Source: Rivularia sp. MS3 (GTDB taxonomy: Bacteria > Cyanobacteriota > Cyanobacteriia > Cyanobacteriales > Nostocaceae). Taken from it: a stretch of 64,000 nucleotides of DNA. The notes under the pieces are model-generated. The model saw only the letters and a program-made list of their open reading frames with translations. It ran no database searches and was not told the origin of the DNA. The stretch is taken from NCBI GenBank assembly GCA_019192545.1, contig JAHCMI010000029.1:29199-93198 (forward strand), given 5' to 3'. How positions within the stretch are numbered: the stretch's first letter is position 1; every line of letters starts with the position of its first letter. Shown here piece by piece: positions 22,673-32,956 of this stretch. Position numbers and translations under genes: made by a program.

Positions 22673-22872
22673 GCTAATAAACCCTGCAATATATTCAGAA
22701 CTAACTCTTATATTATTTTGCTTTTTTTGATTATTTTTTTAGGAAAATTAAAACTGAATAACTAAAAGACTCATCTAAAATAATCTCAAGTCAGACATTT
22801 TTAGACAAGTCACTTTAATTATAAAATATCTTTTTCAGCAATTATTCAAATTGGTAACTCAGTACCATCGAA

Positions 22873-24135
22873 TTAACTAACCATACTGCTAAAGAAATCC
22901 AAAGTGTCTATCAAAGCTTGAATAAAAATATCGATTTCTTCGCGAGTATTATAAAAAGATAAACTGGCTCGGGCAGTACCGGGAGCATCTAAAATACGAT
23001 GTAATGGTTGAGTACAATGATGTCCAGAACGAATTGCTACACCTTCGTTGTCTAATAAAGTGGATAAGTCATTCGGATGAACTTCTCCTGTGGTAAAAGA
23101 AGCTAATGCGGCTCTACCATAACCATTTATATTAGGTTTAGGACCGTAGATTTTCAGTTCTGGTATTTTTTCTAATTGCTTAAATAAATAACCAGTTAAT
23201 TCTGATTCGTAAGCATAAATTTTATCCATACCAATGTTACTAAGGTAGTCTACTGCCGCACCTAAAGCTATTGCTTCAGCTATTGCAGGAGTACCAGCCT
23301 CAAACTTAGCTGGCAACTCAGCATAAGTAGAATATTCTAAAAATACATCGGCAATCATTTCTCCTCCACCCATAAATGGCGGCATTGCTTGGAGGTTTGC
23401 TAATTTTCCATACAAGAAACCGATACCGGTGGGAGCGCACATTTTATGCCCTGAGGCTACCAGCCAATCGCAGTCAATTTCCTGCACGTCAACAGGCATG
23501 TGCGGCACGCTTTGACAGGCATCAATTAATACTTTTGCACCTTTTTTATGAGCTAATTGGCAAATTTCTGTTACCGGATTAATACAACCTAAAGTATTAG
23601 AAACATGAACTACCGATACTAATTTTGTTTTATCGCTAAGTAATTTTTGAAACTGCTCTAAATCAAAAGTTTCTTCTGATGTTAGTTCAACATATTTTAA
23701 TACTGCGCCAGTTTTTTGAGCGATCAACTGCCAAGGTATGATATTGCTGTGGTGTTCCATCACCGAAAGAATAATTTCATCTTCAGGCTGTAAATTATTC
23801 ATTCCCCAGCTATAAGCAACCAAATTTATGGCTTCGGTGGCGTTACGAGTAAACACTATTTCTTGACGAGATGAAGCATTAACAAATTGAGTCACTTTAT
23901 CTCTTGCTGCTTCATATGCATCGGTAGCTTTAGCACTCAGAGAATGCGCGCCGCGATGTACGTTAGCGTTATAGTGTTCGTAATAGTTACGGATTTTATC
24001 AAGTACAAATAAAGGTTTTTGAGAAGTTGCAGCGTTATCTAAATAAATTAGAGGTTTGCCGTTAATTTCCTGATGTAATATTGGAAAGTCTTGGCGAACT
24101 CTATCTGCAAGGGTTTTTTCTTGAGTAAAAGTCAT
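22873..24135 (-). CDS. sufS: SufS-type cysteine desulfurase
   Basis: [31 protein letters not shown] Lys; [11 protein letters not shown] catalytic Cys; last gene of suf cluster. Confidence 0.96.
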   Translation of the reverse strand: MTFTQEKTLADRVRQDFPILHQEINGKPLIYLDNAATSQKPLFVLDKIRNYYEHYNANVHRGAHSLSAKATDAYEAARDKVTQFVNASSRQEIVFTRNATEAINLVAYSWGMNNLQPEDEIILSVMEHHSNIIPWQLIAQKTGAVLKYVELTSEETFDLEQFQKLLSDKTKLVSVVHVSNTLGCINPVTEICQLAHKKGAKVLIDACQSVPHMPVDVQEIDCDWLVASGHKMCAPTGIGFLYGKLANLQAMPPFMGGGEMIADVFLEYSTYAELPAKFEAGTPAIAEAIALGAAVDYLSNIGMDKIYAYESELTGYLFKQLEKIPELKIYGPKPNINGYGRAALASFTTGEVHPNDLSTLLDNEGVAIRSGHHCTQPLHRILDAPGTARASLSFYNTREEIDIFIQALIDTLDFFSSMVS

Positions 24136-24263
24136 ACGATTATAGATTTTGACAAAGATGTTCTTGATTTGGATTAAAAATTATTTTTTTTCCTAAGTAT
24201 ATTATTCTAATCCCGTTATCCCGCTTCTAGATTACCTATTTATAGGCTTAACTATTAAATTTG

Positions 24264-24329
24264 AGAAACCAGGTTTATCTTGCTAAAGTATTAAAGACAA
24301 TCTGACTTTATTGATAAAACCCGGTTTCT
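24264..24329. repeat. Inverted repeat AGAAACCAGGTTTATC...GATAAAACCCGGTTTCT between sufD and sufS
   Basis: Arms read directly; shares AAACCCGGTTTCT core with 51849 and 56186 hairpins. Confidence 0.75.
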
Positions 24330-24350
24330 ATAATTCCTAACTCCTAACTT

Positions 24351-25703
24351 TTAGTAAAATTCGTTTACTGTTTTAGTTAGGTTTTTACGTAAGGAAGAAA
24401 CGGGGATGCGATTAATTATCTCTGCTGCAAAAGCATTAATTAATAAGTGGCGAGCGCTGTTTTCATTAATGCCCCGACTTTGTAAATAGAAAATTTCATC
24501 ATCTTCTAATTGACTAACCGTAGCACCGTGAGCGCATTTTACATTATCTGCGGTAATTTCTAATTGCGGTTTGGTATCTACTCTCGCTTGAGGAGATAGT
24601 AATAAGTTTCGATTTAATTGGGATGCGTCTGTTAATTGGGCGGGTTTGGGAACGAATATCTTACCGTTGAATACCCCATGTGCTTTATCAGCTATGATGT
24701 TTTTTTGCAGTTGCTTGCTGTTACTGTAAGGATAATTTAAAGCAAGCGCGCTGTGAGTATCCGATAATTGATTGCCTGAGATTATCGTCAAACCGTTAAG
24801 CGTCGTTTCAGTTTGCTCCCCAGTTTGAAAGATTTCTAAATTATGTCGCGATAATTTTCCGCCCAAATTTATGGCGTTACAGGTATACCGACTGTTGCCT
24901 GCTTGAGTGACTGCTGTTTTGCCAATATGAAACGCTTCTAAGCCATCGCGCTCAACTCTGGTATGATTCACACCTGCATTTTCATCAACCCATATTTCTG
25001 TAACAGCGTTATTTAGATAAACTGCTTTTTCCTGCTTCTTTTCTATATCTCCAAAGTGAATAAATTCTTCTACTAAAGTAACTTCGGAACCTGTTTTTGC
25101 TACTACCAAACAGCGCGGTTGAGAAATTATTTTATCTCCAGCACTAATAAATACTAAGTGTATCGGCGTTTCTACCACTACATTTCTAGATAGCCAAATC
25201 AATGCTAAATCGTTGATTCCGGCTGTATTTAAAGCCGTAAATACTTCTTGATTTCCTTGTGCCTGCCCTAAATACTCTTTGACAAAATCCCCATCTAAAT
25301 CAGGTAAACTCGCAAGATTGCTAACTACAACCCCATCTGGTAAATTAGCGATCGCCGATAATTCCGATTTAAATATACCGTTAACGAATACCAAACGGGT
25401 TTCGCTAATAGCTGTAAAGGGGGTATTATCTAGAGATAAAAAATTTCTCGTTTCTAGATTAAAATCGACTTTAAGTAAAGCGGATAAATCTGTAAACCGC
25501 CATTCTTCATTTTTTTTATTCGGTAAGGAAGAATTACGCACTTGAGAAGCAGCGCTATCTTTTAACTCTCGCAACCACCCTTTAGTTTCATCGGCGCTAA
25601 CTTTATCTAACAACTCATTTAAATAAGCATCTCCAGACAGCTTCTTTGATAAATTTGCTTCCGTAGTAGTAGACATTTGATTTGGAGTTACTTCTATATT
25701 CAT
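24351..25703 (-). CDS. sufD: Fe-S cluster assembly protein SufD
   Basis: NKKNEEWRFTDLSALL ... CAHGATVSQLEDDEIFYLQSRGINENSARHLLINAFA. Confidence 0.96.
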   Translation of the reverse strand: MNIEVTPNQMSTTTEANLSKKLSGDAYLNELLDKVSADETKGWLRELKDSAASQVRNSSLPNKKNEEWRFTDLSALLKVDFNLETRNFLSLDNTPFTAISETRLVFVNGIFKSELSAIANLPDGVVVSNLASLPDLDGDFVKEYLGQAQGNQEVFTALNTAGINDLALIWLSRNVVVETPIHLVFISAGDKIISQPRCLVVAKTGSEVTLVEEFIHFGDIEKKQEKAVYLNNAVTEIWVDENAGVNHTRVERDGLEAFHIGKTAVTQAGNSRYTCNAINLGGKLSRHNLEIFQTGEQTETTLNGLTIISGNQLSDTHSALALNYPYSNSKQLQKNIIADKAHGVFNGKIFVPKPAQLTDASQLNRNLLLSPQARVDTKPQLEITADNVKCAHGATVSQLEDDEIFYLQSRGINENSARHLLINAFAAEIINRIPVSSLRKNLTKTVNEFY

Positions 25704-26491
25704 TACACTCCAACCTCAACACCTGCTTCTTCTAAAATCCAGTCGTAACCTCGAGATTCCAACTCTAAGGCTAAATCTTTGCCACCAGATTTTATAATTT
25801 TGCCTTTTGCCATCACGTGAACGTAATCGGGAACAATATAATTAAGCAATCGTTGGTAGTGAGTAATCATAATTGTGGCATTTTCCGGGCTAGTTAATTG
25901 ATTTACCCCACTTGCCACGATTTTTAAAGCATCAATATCCAAACCGGAATCGGTTTCATCTAAAATTGCCAAATCTGGTTCTAAAAGCGCCATTTGCAAA
26001 ATTTCATTGCGCTTTTTCTCCCCACCAGAAAACCCTTCATTTAAACTACGACTCAGAAAAGCAGAATCCATTTTTACAACTTCCAACTTTTCTTCTACCA
26101 CATCATCGAAATCAAAAGCATCGATTTCTTCTAAACCCTGAGCTTTGCGCCGAGAATTGTAAGCTACCCGCAAAAAATCTAAATTGCTAACACCCGGTAT
26201 TTCTAAAGGATATTGAAATGCTAAAAATACACCATTTCTAGCACGCTCTTCTGGCTCCATTTGCAAAAGGTTTTCTTGTTGAAAAAACACTTCACCACCA
26301 GTCACTTCGTAACTAGGATGTCCCGCTAAAACCTTAGAAAATGTACTTTTCCCAGAACCGTTTGGCCCCATAATTGCGTGTATTTCACCCGCACGCACCT
26401 CAAGATTTACACCTTTGAGGATTTGATTTCCATCAACATTTGCCGTCAAATCTTTGACTGACAGCACTACTTTGCTATTTTCGTTAATCAT
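25703..26491 (-). CDS. sufC: Fe-S cluster assembly ATPase SufC
   Basis: [47 protein letters not shown] overlap with sufD start. Confidence 0.97.
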   Translation of the reverse strand: MINENSKVVLSVKDLTANVDGNQILKGVNLEVRAGEIHAIMGPNGSGKSTFSKVLAGHPSYEVTGGEVFFQQENLLQMEPEERARNGVFLAFQYPLEIPGVSNLDFLRVAYNSRRKAQGLEEIDAFDFDDVVEEKLEVVKMDSAFLSRSLNEGFSGGEKKRNEILQMALLEPDLAILDETDSGLDIDALKIVASGVNQLTSPENATIMITHYQRLLNYIVPDYVHVMAKGKIIKSGGKDLALELESRGYDWILEEAGVEVGV

Positions 26492-26845
26492 TTTTAGCTA
26501 CTTTCTATTTCTAAAAAATTGTAGTAGCGCTTTAGCGGGTTAATTATCGGATTTTAGAATTTTCTAGATAAACTATCGTAAGTTAATCATTCAGTTTAGT
26601 TAGAGAAAATTTCAGTCAAGCTCTAAACAAAAATTCAACGCTTCAACCCTTGTTTGATTTTGGATGAAATTTCTATTGAAATTAAAATTCAAAATCCAAA
26701 ATCTAGTTTGAAAAGTTTTGGGGAAGAAAATCTACACTCCTAACGCCAGTTCCTACAATGGAGAAAACCACCGCAATCAACTGGCTCAACTTTTCGCAAA
26801 ATCCAAAATCTTAATTAATAGCGCTAAAGCGCAACTACAAATAAA

Positions 26846-28282
26846 TTAACCGACACTTCCTTCTAACTTTAAACTCAATAATTTATCAGCTTCCACAGCA
26901 AACTCCATCGGTAGCTGATTAAACACATCCTTACAAAAACCGCTTATCATCATCGCGATCGCATCTTCTGTAGAAATACCGCGTTGAGAAAAGTAAAATA
27001 ATTGATCTTCCCCAATCTTGGAAGTAGAGGCTTCGTGTTCTACTTTTCCAGAATTATTCTGTACTTGAATATAAGGAAAAGTATTCGCATGAGCGTTATC
27101 CCCAATTAACATTGAGTCGCATTGAGAATAATTTCGCGCACCATCAGCTTTCTTGTTAACTTTTACTAAACCCCGATAGCTATTGCTGGATTTACCCGCT
27201 GAAATTCCTTTAGAAATAATTGTAGAACGAGTATTCTTACCTACATGAACCATTTTGGTTCCGGTGTCGGCTTGCTGCATATTATTAGTCAGCGCTACCG
27301 AATAAAATTCACCTACAGAATTATCCCCTACTAAAACGCAACTGGGATATTTCCAAGTAATTGCCGAACCAGTTTCTACCTGAGTCCAAGATATTTTAGA
27401 ATTCTTTCCCTTACACAAACCACGTTTAGTGACAAAGTTGTAAATACCGCCTTTACCATTTTCATCTCCGGCGTACCAATTTTGTACGGTAGAATATTTA
27501 ATTTCGGCATTATCCAACGTCACAAGTTCCACAACTGCCGCATGTAGCTGGTTGCTATCGTACATCGGAGCCGTACAACCTTCGAGGTAAGAAACGTAAC
27601 TATCTTCTTCGGCAACAATTAAAGTACGTTCAAATTGCCCGGTATCGCCATTATTAATCCGAAAATAAGTAGATAGTTCCATCGGGCATTTTACGCCTTT
27701 GGGAATAAATACGAAAGAACCATCGCTAAAAACAGCAGAATTCAAGGCTGCAAAATAATTGTCGGCAACCGGAACTACACTTCCAAGATACTTTTGGACT
27801 AATTCTGGGTGTTCCTGCAAAGCTTCAGAAATTGAGCAAAAAATAACTCCCTCTTCTGCCAACTTTTCTTTAAAAGTAGTTGCTACCGATACACTATCAA
27901 AAATAGCGTCTACAGCAACGTTCGCTAAACGTTTCTGTTCCGATAGTGGAATACCCAACTTCTCAAAGGTTTCCAACAAAGTTGGATCTACTTCATCTAA
28001 ACTTTTCTTCTTAGCACTTTGCTTGGGTGCAGAATAATAAATGATATTTTGGTAATCAATTGCAGGATAACCAACGCTAGCCCAATCTGGTTCGGTCATC
28101 TTTTGCCATTGACGGTAAGCTTTGAGGCGAAACTCCAGCATAAATTCCGGCTCGTTTTTCTTGGCACTAATTAAACGAATCACATCCTCGTTTAGTCCCC
28201 GAGGTATGCTATCCGTTTCGATGTCGGTAACGAAACCGTACTTGTAAGGCTGGTTGACTAAGGTTTTTACGGTGGCACTCAT
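26846..28282 (-). CDS. sufB: Fe-S cluster assembly protein SufB
   Basis: [43 protein letters not shown]; 478 aa. Confidence 0.97.
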   Translation of the reverse strand: MSATVKTLVNQPYKYGFVTDIETDSIPRGLNEDVIRLISAKKNEPEFMLEFRLKAYRQWQKMTEPDWASVGYPAIDYQNIIYYSAPKQSAKKKSLDEVDPTLLETFEKLGIPLSEQKRLANVAVDAIFDSVSVATTFKEKLAEEGVIFCSISEALQEHPELVQKYLGSVVPVADNYFAALNSAVFSDGSFVFIPKGVKCPMELSTYFRINNGDTGQFERTLIVAEEDSYVSYLEGCTAPMYDSNQLHAAVVELVTLDNAEIKYSTVQNWYAGDENGKGGIYNFVTKRGLCKGKNSKISWTQVETGSAITWKYPSCVLVGDNSVGEFYSVALTNNMQQADTGTKMVHVGKNTRSTIISKGISAGKSSNSYRGLVKVNKKADGARNYSQCDSMLIGDNAHANTFPYIQVQNNSGKVEHEASTSKIGEDQLFYFSQRGISTEDAIAMMISGFCKDVFNQLPMEFAVEADKLLSLKLEGSVG

Positions 28283-28361
28283 CGCTATATTCTCGCTTCG
28301 TTCGCTTAGCTTTTTCTCTCTTTAAGGATGGGAGACGGGCTTGATTGCTTATTCCCATATT

Positions 28362-28380
28362 GCGTGACTGTTAGTCACGC
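28362..28380. promoter_or_regulatory. Perfect 8-bp inverted repeat GCGTGACT-GTT-AGTCACGC in sufB-sufR intergenic region
   Basis: Read directly. Confidence 0.6.
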
Positions 28381-28405
28381 GACTGTTACAATAATGATGA
28401 AGACT

Positions 28406-28427
28406 AAAACAACAGCCAAGTTGTTTT
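28406..28427. promoter_or_regulatory. Putative SufR operator 1, AAAACAAC-N6-GTTGTTTT
   Basis: Exact CAAC-N6-GTTG (28410-28423), extended to 8-bp perfect arms, in divergent sufB/sufR intergenic region. Confidence 0.85.
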
Positions 28428-28454
28428 AATGTATCTTCATTTTACGCTAGATTA

Positions 28455-28470
28455 ACAACAATGATGTTGT
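28455..28470. promoter_or_regulatory. Putative SufR operator 2, ACAAC-N6-GTTGT
   Basis: Exact CAAC-N6-GTTG (28456-28469), 46 bp from operator 1. Confidence 0.8.
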
Positions 28471-28506
28471 CAAAGTGAAATTTTCTTTAATATTTTTAGG
28501 ACGACG

Positions 28507-29172
28507 ATGGAAACTAGCCACCAGTCCTCAACCAAACAAGATATATTGAAATATCTGCTTAAAGAGGTGCATGCTACTGCTTTGCAGCTTGCAGAAGCCT
28601 TAAAAGTGAGTCCTCAAGCGATTCGCCGTCATTTAAAGGATTTAGAGGGTGAAGAGTTAATAGTTTATTCCTCCGAACAGACGGGAATGGGTCGTCCGCA
28701 ACATATTTATCAATTGAGCGGTAAAGGCAAAGAACGCTTGCGTCGAGAAGTTGGGGATAGTTATAGCAAATTTACTGTTTCTTTACTTGACACTTTAACA
28801 GAAACAGTAGGAAGAGACCAAGTAAGTTCGATTTTACAGAAACAATGGGAGCGTAAAGCCCAAGAATATCGGCAACATTTAGGAAAAGGTTCCTTACATA
28901 CCAGAGTGGCGACTTTAGTGGAACTCAGGAAAGCCGAAGGTTTCATGGCTGAGTACCATTCTGTAGAAACTTCAGGCTCGCAAACAAAAGACAAATTTAT
29001 TTTTCTAGAACATAATTGTGCAATTTCCAACGTTGTAGAATCATTTCCTAGCGTCTGCGGACATGAGTTAGAAATGTTTGCTGCTGTTTTACCCGATTGT
29101 ACGGTAGAACGTACTCATTGGATTATCAATGGCGAACATAGGTGTGGGTATTTAATAGAAGCTAGTAAATAG
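28507..29172 (+). CDS. sufR: SufR, Fe-S cluster-binding transcriptional repressor of suf
   Basis: DeoR-like wHTH TALQLAEALKVSPQAIRRHLKDLEGEELI; C-terminal Cys-rich LEHNCAISNVVESFPSVCGHELEMFAAVLPDC...RCGYLI; divergent from sufBCDS. Confidence 0.95.
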   Translation: METSHQSSTKQDILKYLLKEVHATALQLAEALKVSPQAIRRHLKDLEGEELIVYSSEQTGMGRPQHIYQLSGKGKERLRREVGDSYSKFTVSLLDTLTETVGRDQVSSILQKQWERKAQEYRQHLGKGSLHTRVATLVELRKAEGFMAEYHSVETSGSQTKDKFIFLEHNCAISNVVESFPSVCGHELEMFAAVLPDCTVERTHWIINGEHRCGYLIEASK

Positions 29173-29240
29173 TTAGTAGTTAGCAGTTAGCAATTACTAA
29201 CTACCAATTACCATTATTAATAAAAATATAAATCTAGGCT

Positions 29241-29498
29241 ATGGAATTTCAACAGCAACCAACAACACAATTTTTATCTTCCGAAGAATCAGCAAAGGTT
29301 GATGCTGCTTTACTTTCCTCTCCAGAAAAGTTTTTGACTCGATTGACAATTTCTTCATTGAGAGTGTTGCAGCAGATAGCAAAGGAAAACAATATTGCTA
29401 TTGAAGAATTAACTGCGCCGCAAATCATCGCTTGGTTTGAGAAGGATGGCAAAATTAGAAGAGATGAAGGAGTAGAAGCGGCTTTTTTAAAGTGGTAG
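29241..29498 (+). CDS. Conserved hypothetical protein, 85 aa
   Basis: Intact ORF directly downstream of sufR with coding-like composition. Confidence 0.65.
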   Translation: MEFQQQPTTQFLSSEESAKVDAALLSSPEKFLTRLTISSLRVLQQIAKENNIAIEELTAPQIIAWFEKDGKIRRDEGVEAAFLKW

Positions 29499-29649
29499 CT
29501 TTTGCAGAAATAAAATTATCTTAACGGGTAATTAATAAGATTAAAATTTGATATTCTACTTAATGTAATTTTTCTGTTTTAGTCGTGCCCATAACCTAAT
29601 TTATCTAATTAATCAAGTACTATTCTAATAATCATCTAATAATCATTTT

Positions 29650-30582
29650 TCAGGAGCCTTTGAAAACTCTGGGATTAATACCGGAATCTTGATTGTCGTA
29701 AAAAGGTTTAATAAGCTCTTTCAATGGTTGGAATGGCAAACTTATGCTGTAATTTAATTCTTGCAGGGCATCAGCTATAAATTTCGCATTTTTTGCTAAG
29801 CCCCATTTATCTTGAAAATGATGTATGCTTTTACATTTCCAAACATAATTCCAGATTAATAAATAGTAAGGAATATCTGATAATCTTAATTCTGTAGTTT
29901 TGAGATAATTAACAATGCTTTCTGGCTCCAAATAAATAGTCCCACCTGCCGCAAACACCGATAAAGAAAAATCAATATCTTGAGCAAAATTCATTAAACT
30001 TTCATCAAAATTACCTATTTGAGAGAAAATAGCTGTACGTACTAAAACACAACCCAAATCTACTATCTGTGTTGGATGGCGCTTTAACAAAGGCTGCACT
30101 TGCTCGAAAGACTTCTTGATAAATAACCTTCTATCAAATAAATCTAAGCTTCCATCTTTATATTGAAACTCTAAAGTACCTCCAGCCGAGTGAACTCTAG
30201 GCTTTTCTGATGTTAGCTGAAGACAAACAGGGCTAACAACTGAAGCATTAGTTTCTTGGCTGCAATGCATTAATTTATTTAACCAGCCAGCAGTTACTAA
30301 AACATCATTATTGAGAAAAACAACGTATTCGGTATCTACATATTTCAAAGCAATGTTACGTGCTTGATTTGAAGATACATATTTATCTGTACGTATTAAA
30401 CGAAATCCTTTTTCCTGGGATTTTGTCTCAATATACTGCCTAACCTTTTTTGGAGAATAACCATCTATATAAATTAATTTAAAAGGAATATTTGTGTACT
30501 TGTAAATACTTTCTAATGATTCTTCGGTGTATTGAAAGCATTCGTGGGGCACGACTACAAGAGTTACTTTTGGGTATGACAT
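29650..30582 (-). CDS. Glycosyltransferase family 2 protein
   Basis: VTLVVVPHECFQYTEESLESIYKYTNIPFKLIYIDGYS; EYVVFLNNDVLVTAGWL; FDESLMNFAQDIDFSL. Confidence 0.88.
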   Translation of the reverse strand: MSYPKVTLVVVPHECFQYTEESLESIYKYTNIPFKLIYIDGYSPKKVRQYIETKSQEKGFRLIRTDKYVSSNQARNIALKYVDTEYVVFLNNDVLVTAGWLNKLMHCSQETNASVVSPVCLQLTSEKPRVHSAGGTLEFQYKDGSLDLFDRRLFIKKSFEQVQPLLKRHPTQIVDLGCVLVRTAIFSQIGNFDESLMNFAQDIDFSLSVFAAGGTIYLEPESIVNYLKTTELRLSDIPYYLLIWNYVWKCKSIHHFQDKWGLAKNAKFIADALQELNYSISLPFQPLKELIKPFYDNQDSGINPRVFKGS

Positions 30583-31311
30583 AAATTTTTATCAACTAAT
30601 ATCGAAGAACTTGTTTATTTAATCAACGATATCCTTTATTTCGGAAAAAAGTATAAATTTTAGATGCTTACTTAGATAAAAAGCGATTAGCTCTACTTAA
30701 AATCACTGTAATGATTGAGTAAAAATACTGGTTAACCTGCTTTTATCTTCAGTTTAGTCATAGTCAATAATATTTAATTATAAAAATTTTAATTAAATAT
30801 TTATGACCTTAATATGTTCCTGTCTGTATTTTCTTGAGTATTTAAATCTAACCTAATACTCAGTATTCATTTTCAAGAATAATTTTAGATAATAAATTAG
30901 GAGCAACCAATTAATAGATCGCTCCTAATTTAGGATAAATATTGTTGAATTCACACGTTAATTAATCTGAACGATTTCAAAACTTTCTCGATTGAGAAAT
31001 AGTCAGTACTAGACCAGATATCGTTTAATATTAAAAAAATACATATGAATTACCTTAATACATTGCATTGCAAAACCAGTGATATCTTTTGATTTTCAAT
31101 GACTCTACTGCATTATGCTTTGCTAAAGTACTTCAGTGAAGTGGTGTGACAGAATTGACTGCGGTGAAGCAGTTTATCTTGGTGTTACGATTTAAACTTA
31201 AGACTTTTTACCAACGTTACTTTCATAAAATATAGAATAAATTTCGTTGGAACGAGCGAACCATATTTACCAATACTGTATTACCATTGCCAAAGTGTGA
31301 GGCGACCATTA

Positions 31312-31599
31312 TTAGCCCCAACTTCCACCACCACCGGAGCGTCTGTTACCTCGGTCTTCTCGCGGTCTTGCTTTATTAACCTTCATTACGCGACCCATCC
31401 ATTCAGCACCATCTAAAGCCTGAATAGCTGAGCTTTCTTCGTCTTCTGATTGCATTTCGACAAAACCGAAACCTCTCGATCTGCCAGTTTCCCTGTCAGT
31501 GGGTAACTGAACCCGCTTTACGCTGCCATACTCGGCAAAAACCTTACTAAGGTCTTCTTGAGTAACATCGTATGATAAATTTCCAACGTAGATAGACAT
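31312..31599 (-). CDS. RRM-type RNA-binding protein (cyanobacterial Rbp family)
   Basis: MSIYVGNLSYDVTQEDL (RNP2), RGFGFVEM (RNP1), Gly-rich tail RRSGGGGSWG; start moved to MSIYVGN. Confidence 0.95.
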   Translation of the reverse strand: MSIYVGNLSYDVTQEDLSKVFAEYGSVKRVQLPTDRETGRSRGFGFVEMQSEDEESSAIQALDGAEWMGRVMKVNKARPREDRGNRRSGGGGSWG

Positions 31600-32150
31600 G
31601 AGACTCTCCAGAATCCAACCGTGCAGAGGGGACATCCGGAAAGCTGCTTGCGACTTTTACTTAATAACAAGAACACAATTACCGAACGTACTTCTCCTGG
31701 ATTATCCTACCACAACTTTTTTGCTCTCTTTACTTATTATCTATAGGGAAAATACAAAATTGCTGCTATTAGCTATCCGAAGGTCAGATAAGTATCAGTT
31801 TTTACTATCATTTTGATAGTTTAATTAAATTAATTATTTGTCAAGAGACTGCTGAATTTGATCGATATTAAAATCAACCCCTGGCGATATGCACAAATCA
31901 AATAGCTAAATTGCTTTGACTTGGTACTCGATGTTATTGCTTACTTGTTATCGGCTTAACTTGTAGGAATTACACTTTCCTATTTCGATAAATTTAAATT
32001 GAGGTTTTAAGCGCATAATTGCTAGTTACTTGAGAGCAATCTTTGGATATTTCAATTTATAAGTAAGGTTATATAAATAACAATAAACCGAAAAAAATTT
32101 TAACTGTAACTGCTACTGCTATTGCAAAAATTACCATCTAAGTTAAAAAT

Positions 32151-32465
32151 TTAGTCGGCAACATAGCGCCATCCCTCTGGTTCATATTCGCGCTGAATTC
32201 TCACCATCCAATCGCCTTGAGGTACATTGATGCAACCGTGTTCTTCGTGAACTAGTAAAGCATTCCCAGAAAAAACACGTAGGTGTAAGCTGCTATCCTC
32301 TGTATATAATTGTGCAATCCCATCCGATATACGATGTTTGTGTCCGGTAACTTCTCCTTCAGCTAAAACAAGGTGATGAAGGACTTCGTGGCGGTCATCT
32401 GGTTTTTTGCCTTCAGTTGGCTTTACGGGAAGTAAAATTACATCGCCTTGACGAATCGGTTTCAT
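32151..32465 (-). CDS. Conserved hypothetical protein, 104 aa
   Basis: MKPIRQGDVILLPVKP...LAEGEVTGHKHRI...LLVHEEHGCINVPQGDWMVRIQREYEP: motif set of a widespread small family. Confidence 0.75.
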   Translation of the reverse strand: MKPIRQGDVILLPVKPTEGKKPDDRHEVLHHLVLAEGEVTGHKHRISDGIAQLYTEDSSLHLRVFSGNALLVHEEHGCINVPQGDWMVRIQREYEPEGWRYVAD

Positions 32466-32956
32466 CAGTTTTCCTCGCGATCGCAGTTAAATAATTTGTT
32501 TGAAATATGGTACTTATTTAAATTCAATTTTGGCACAATTCTCAATATTGGCAAAAAAAACAAAAAATGAAAAACAAGTAAGCCAACTGATTAAAATTCC
32601 CGAATTATCTTAACTGGTAAGCATTTGATTGGTTATCTGAGGTTGATTTTAACAACTTTAAACAGCAATAAATAAAAATGGTAGTCGCCAATTACGTCCA
32701 ATATAAGTTAAAGATTGAAATAACTGCCTTTCTCAATCGCCCGATTCCCACTATCTTATCTTTGAGAGGTATTTAAACTGCCTTTAAAGAAGTGTCCGGG
32801 GATTGAAACCCCGATAAAAAAGGGTTTTAAATAAAGCTGGGCATTTTATATAACAGTTATTGTCTTGCTCGGCAGTGAAATTTTATCTTGACATTAACAA
32901 TCGATTGTACCACTTTGACTTTTTAGCCCAGCAGCTATATTTTTCTTGAAATTTCC

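Noticed and set aside
32797-32835. GTCCGGGGATTGAAACCCCG upstream of topA resembles a CRISPR repeat end (ATTGAAAC)
   Set aside because: Single occurrence with no spaced copies; better read as a small hairpin.
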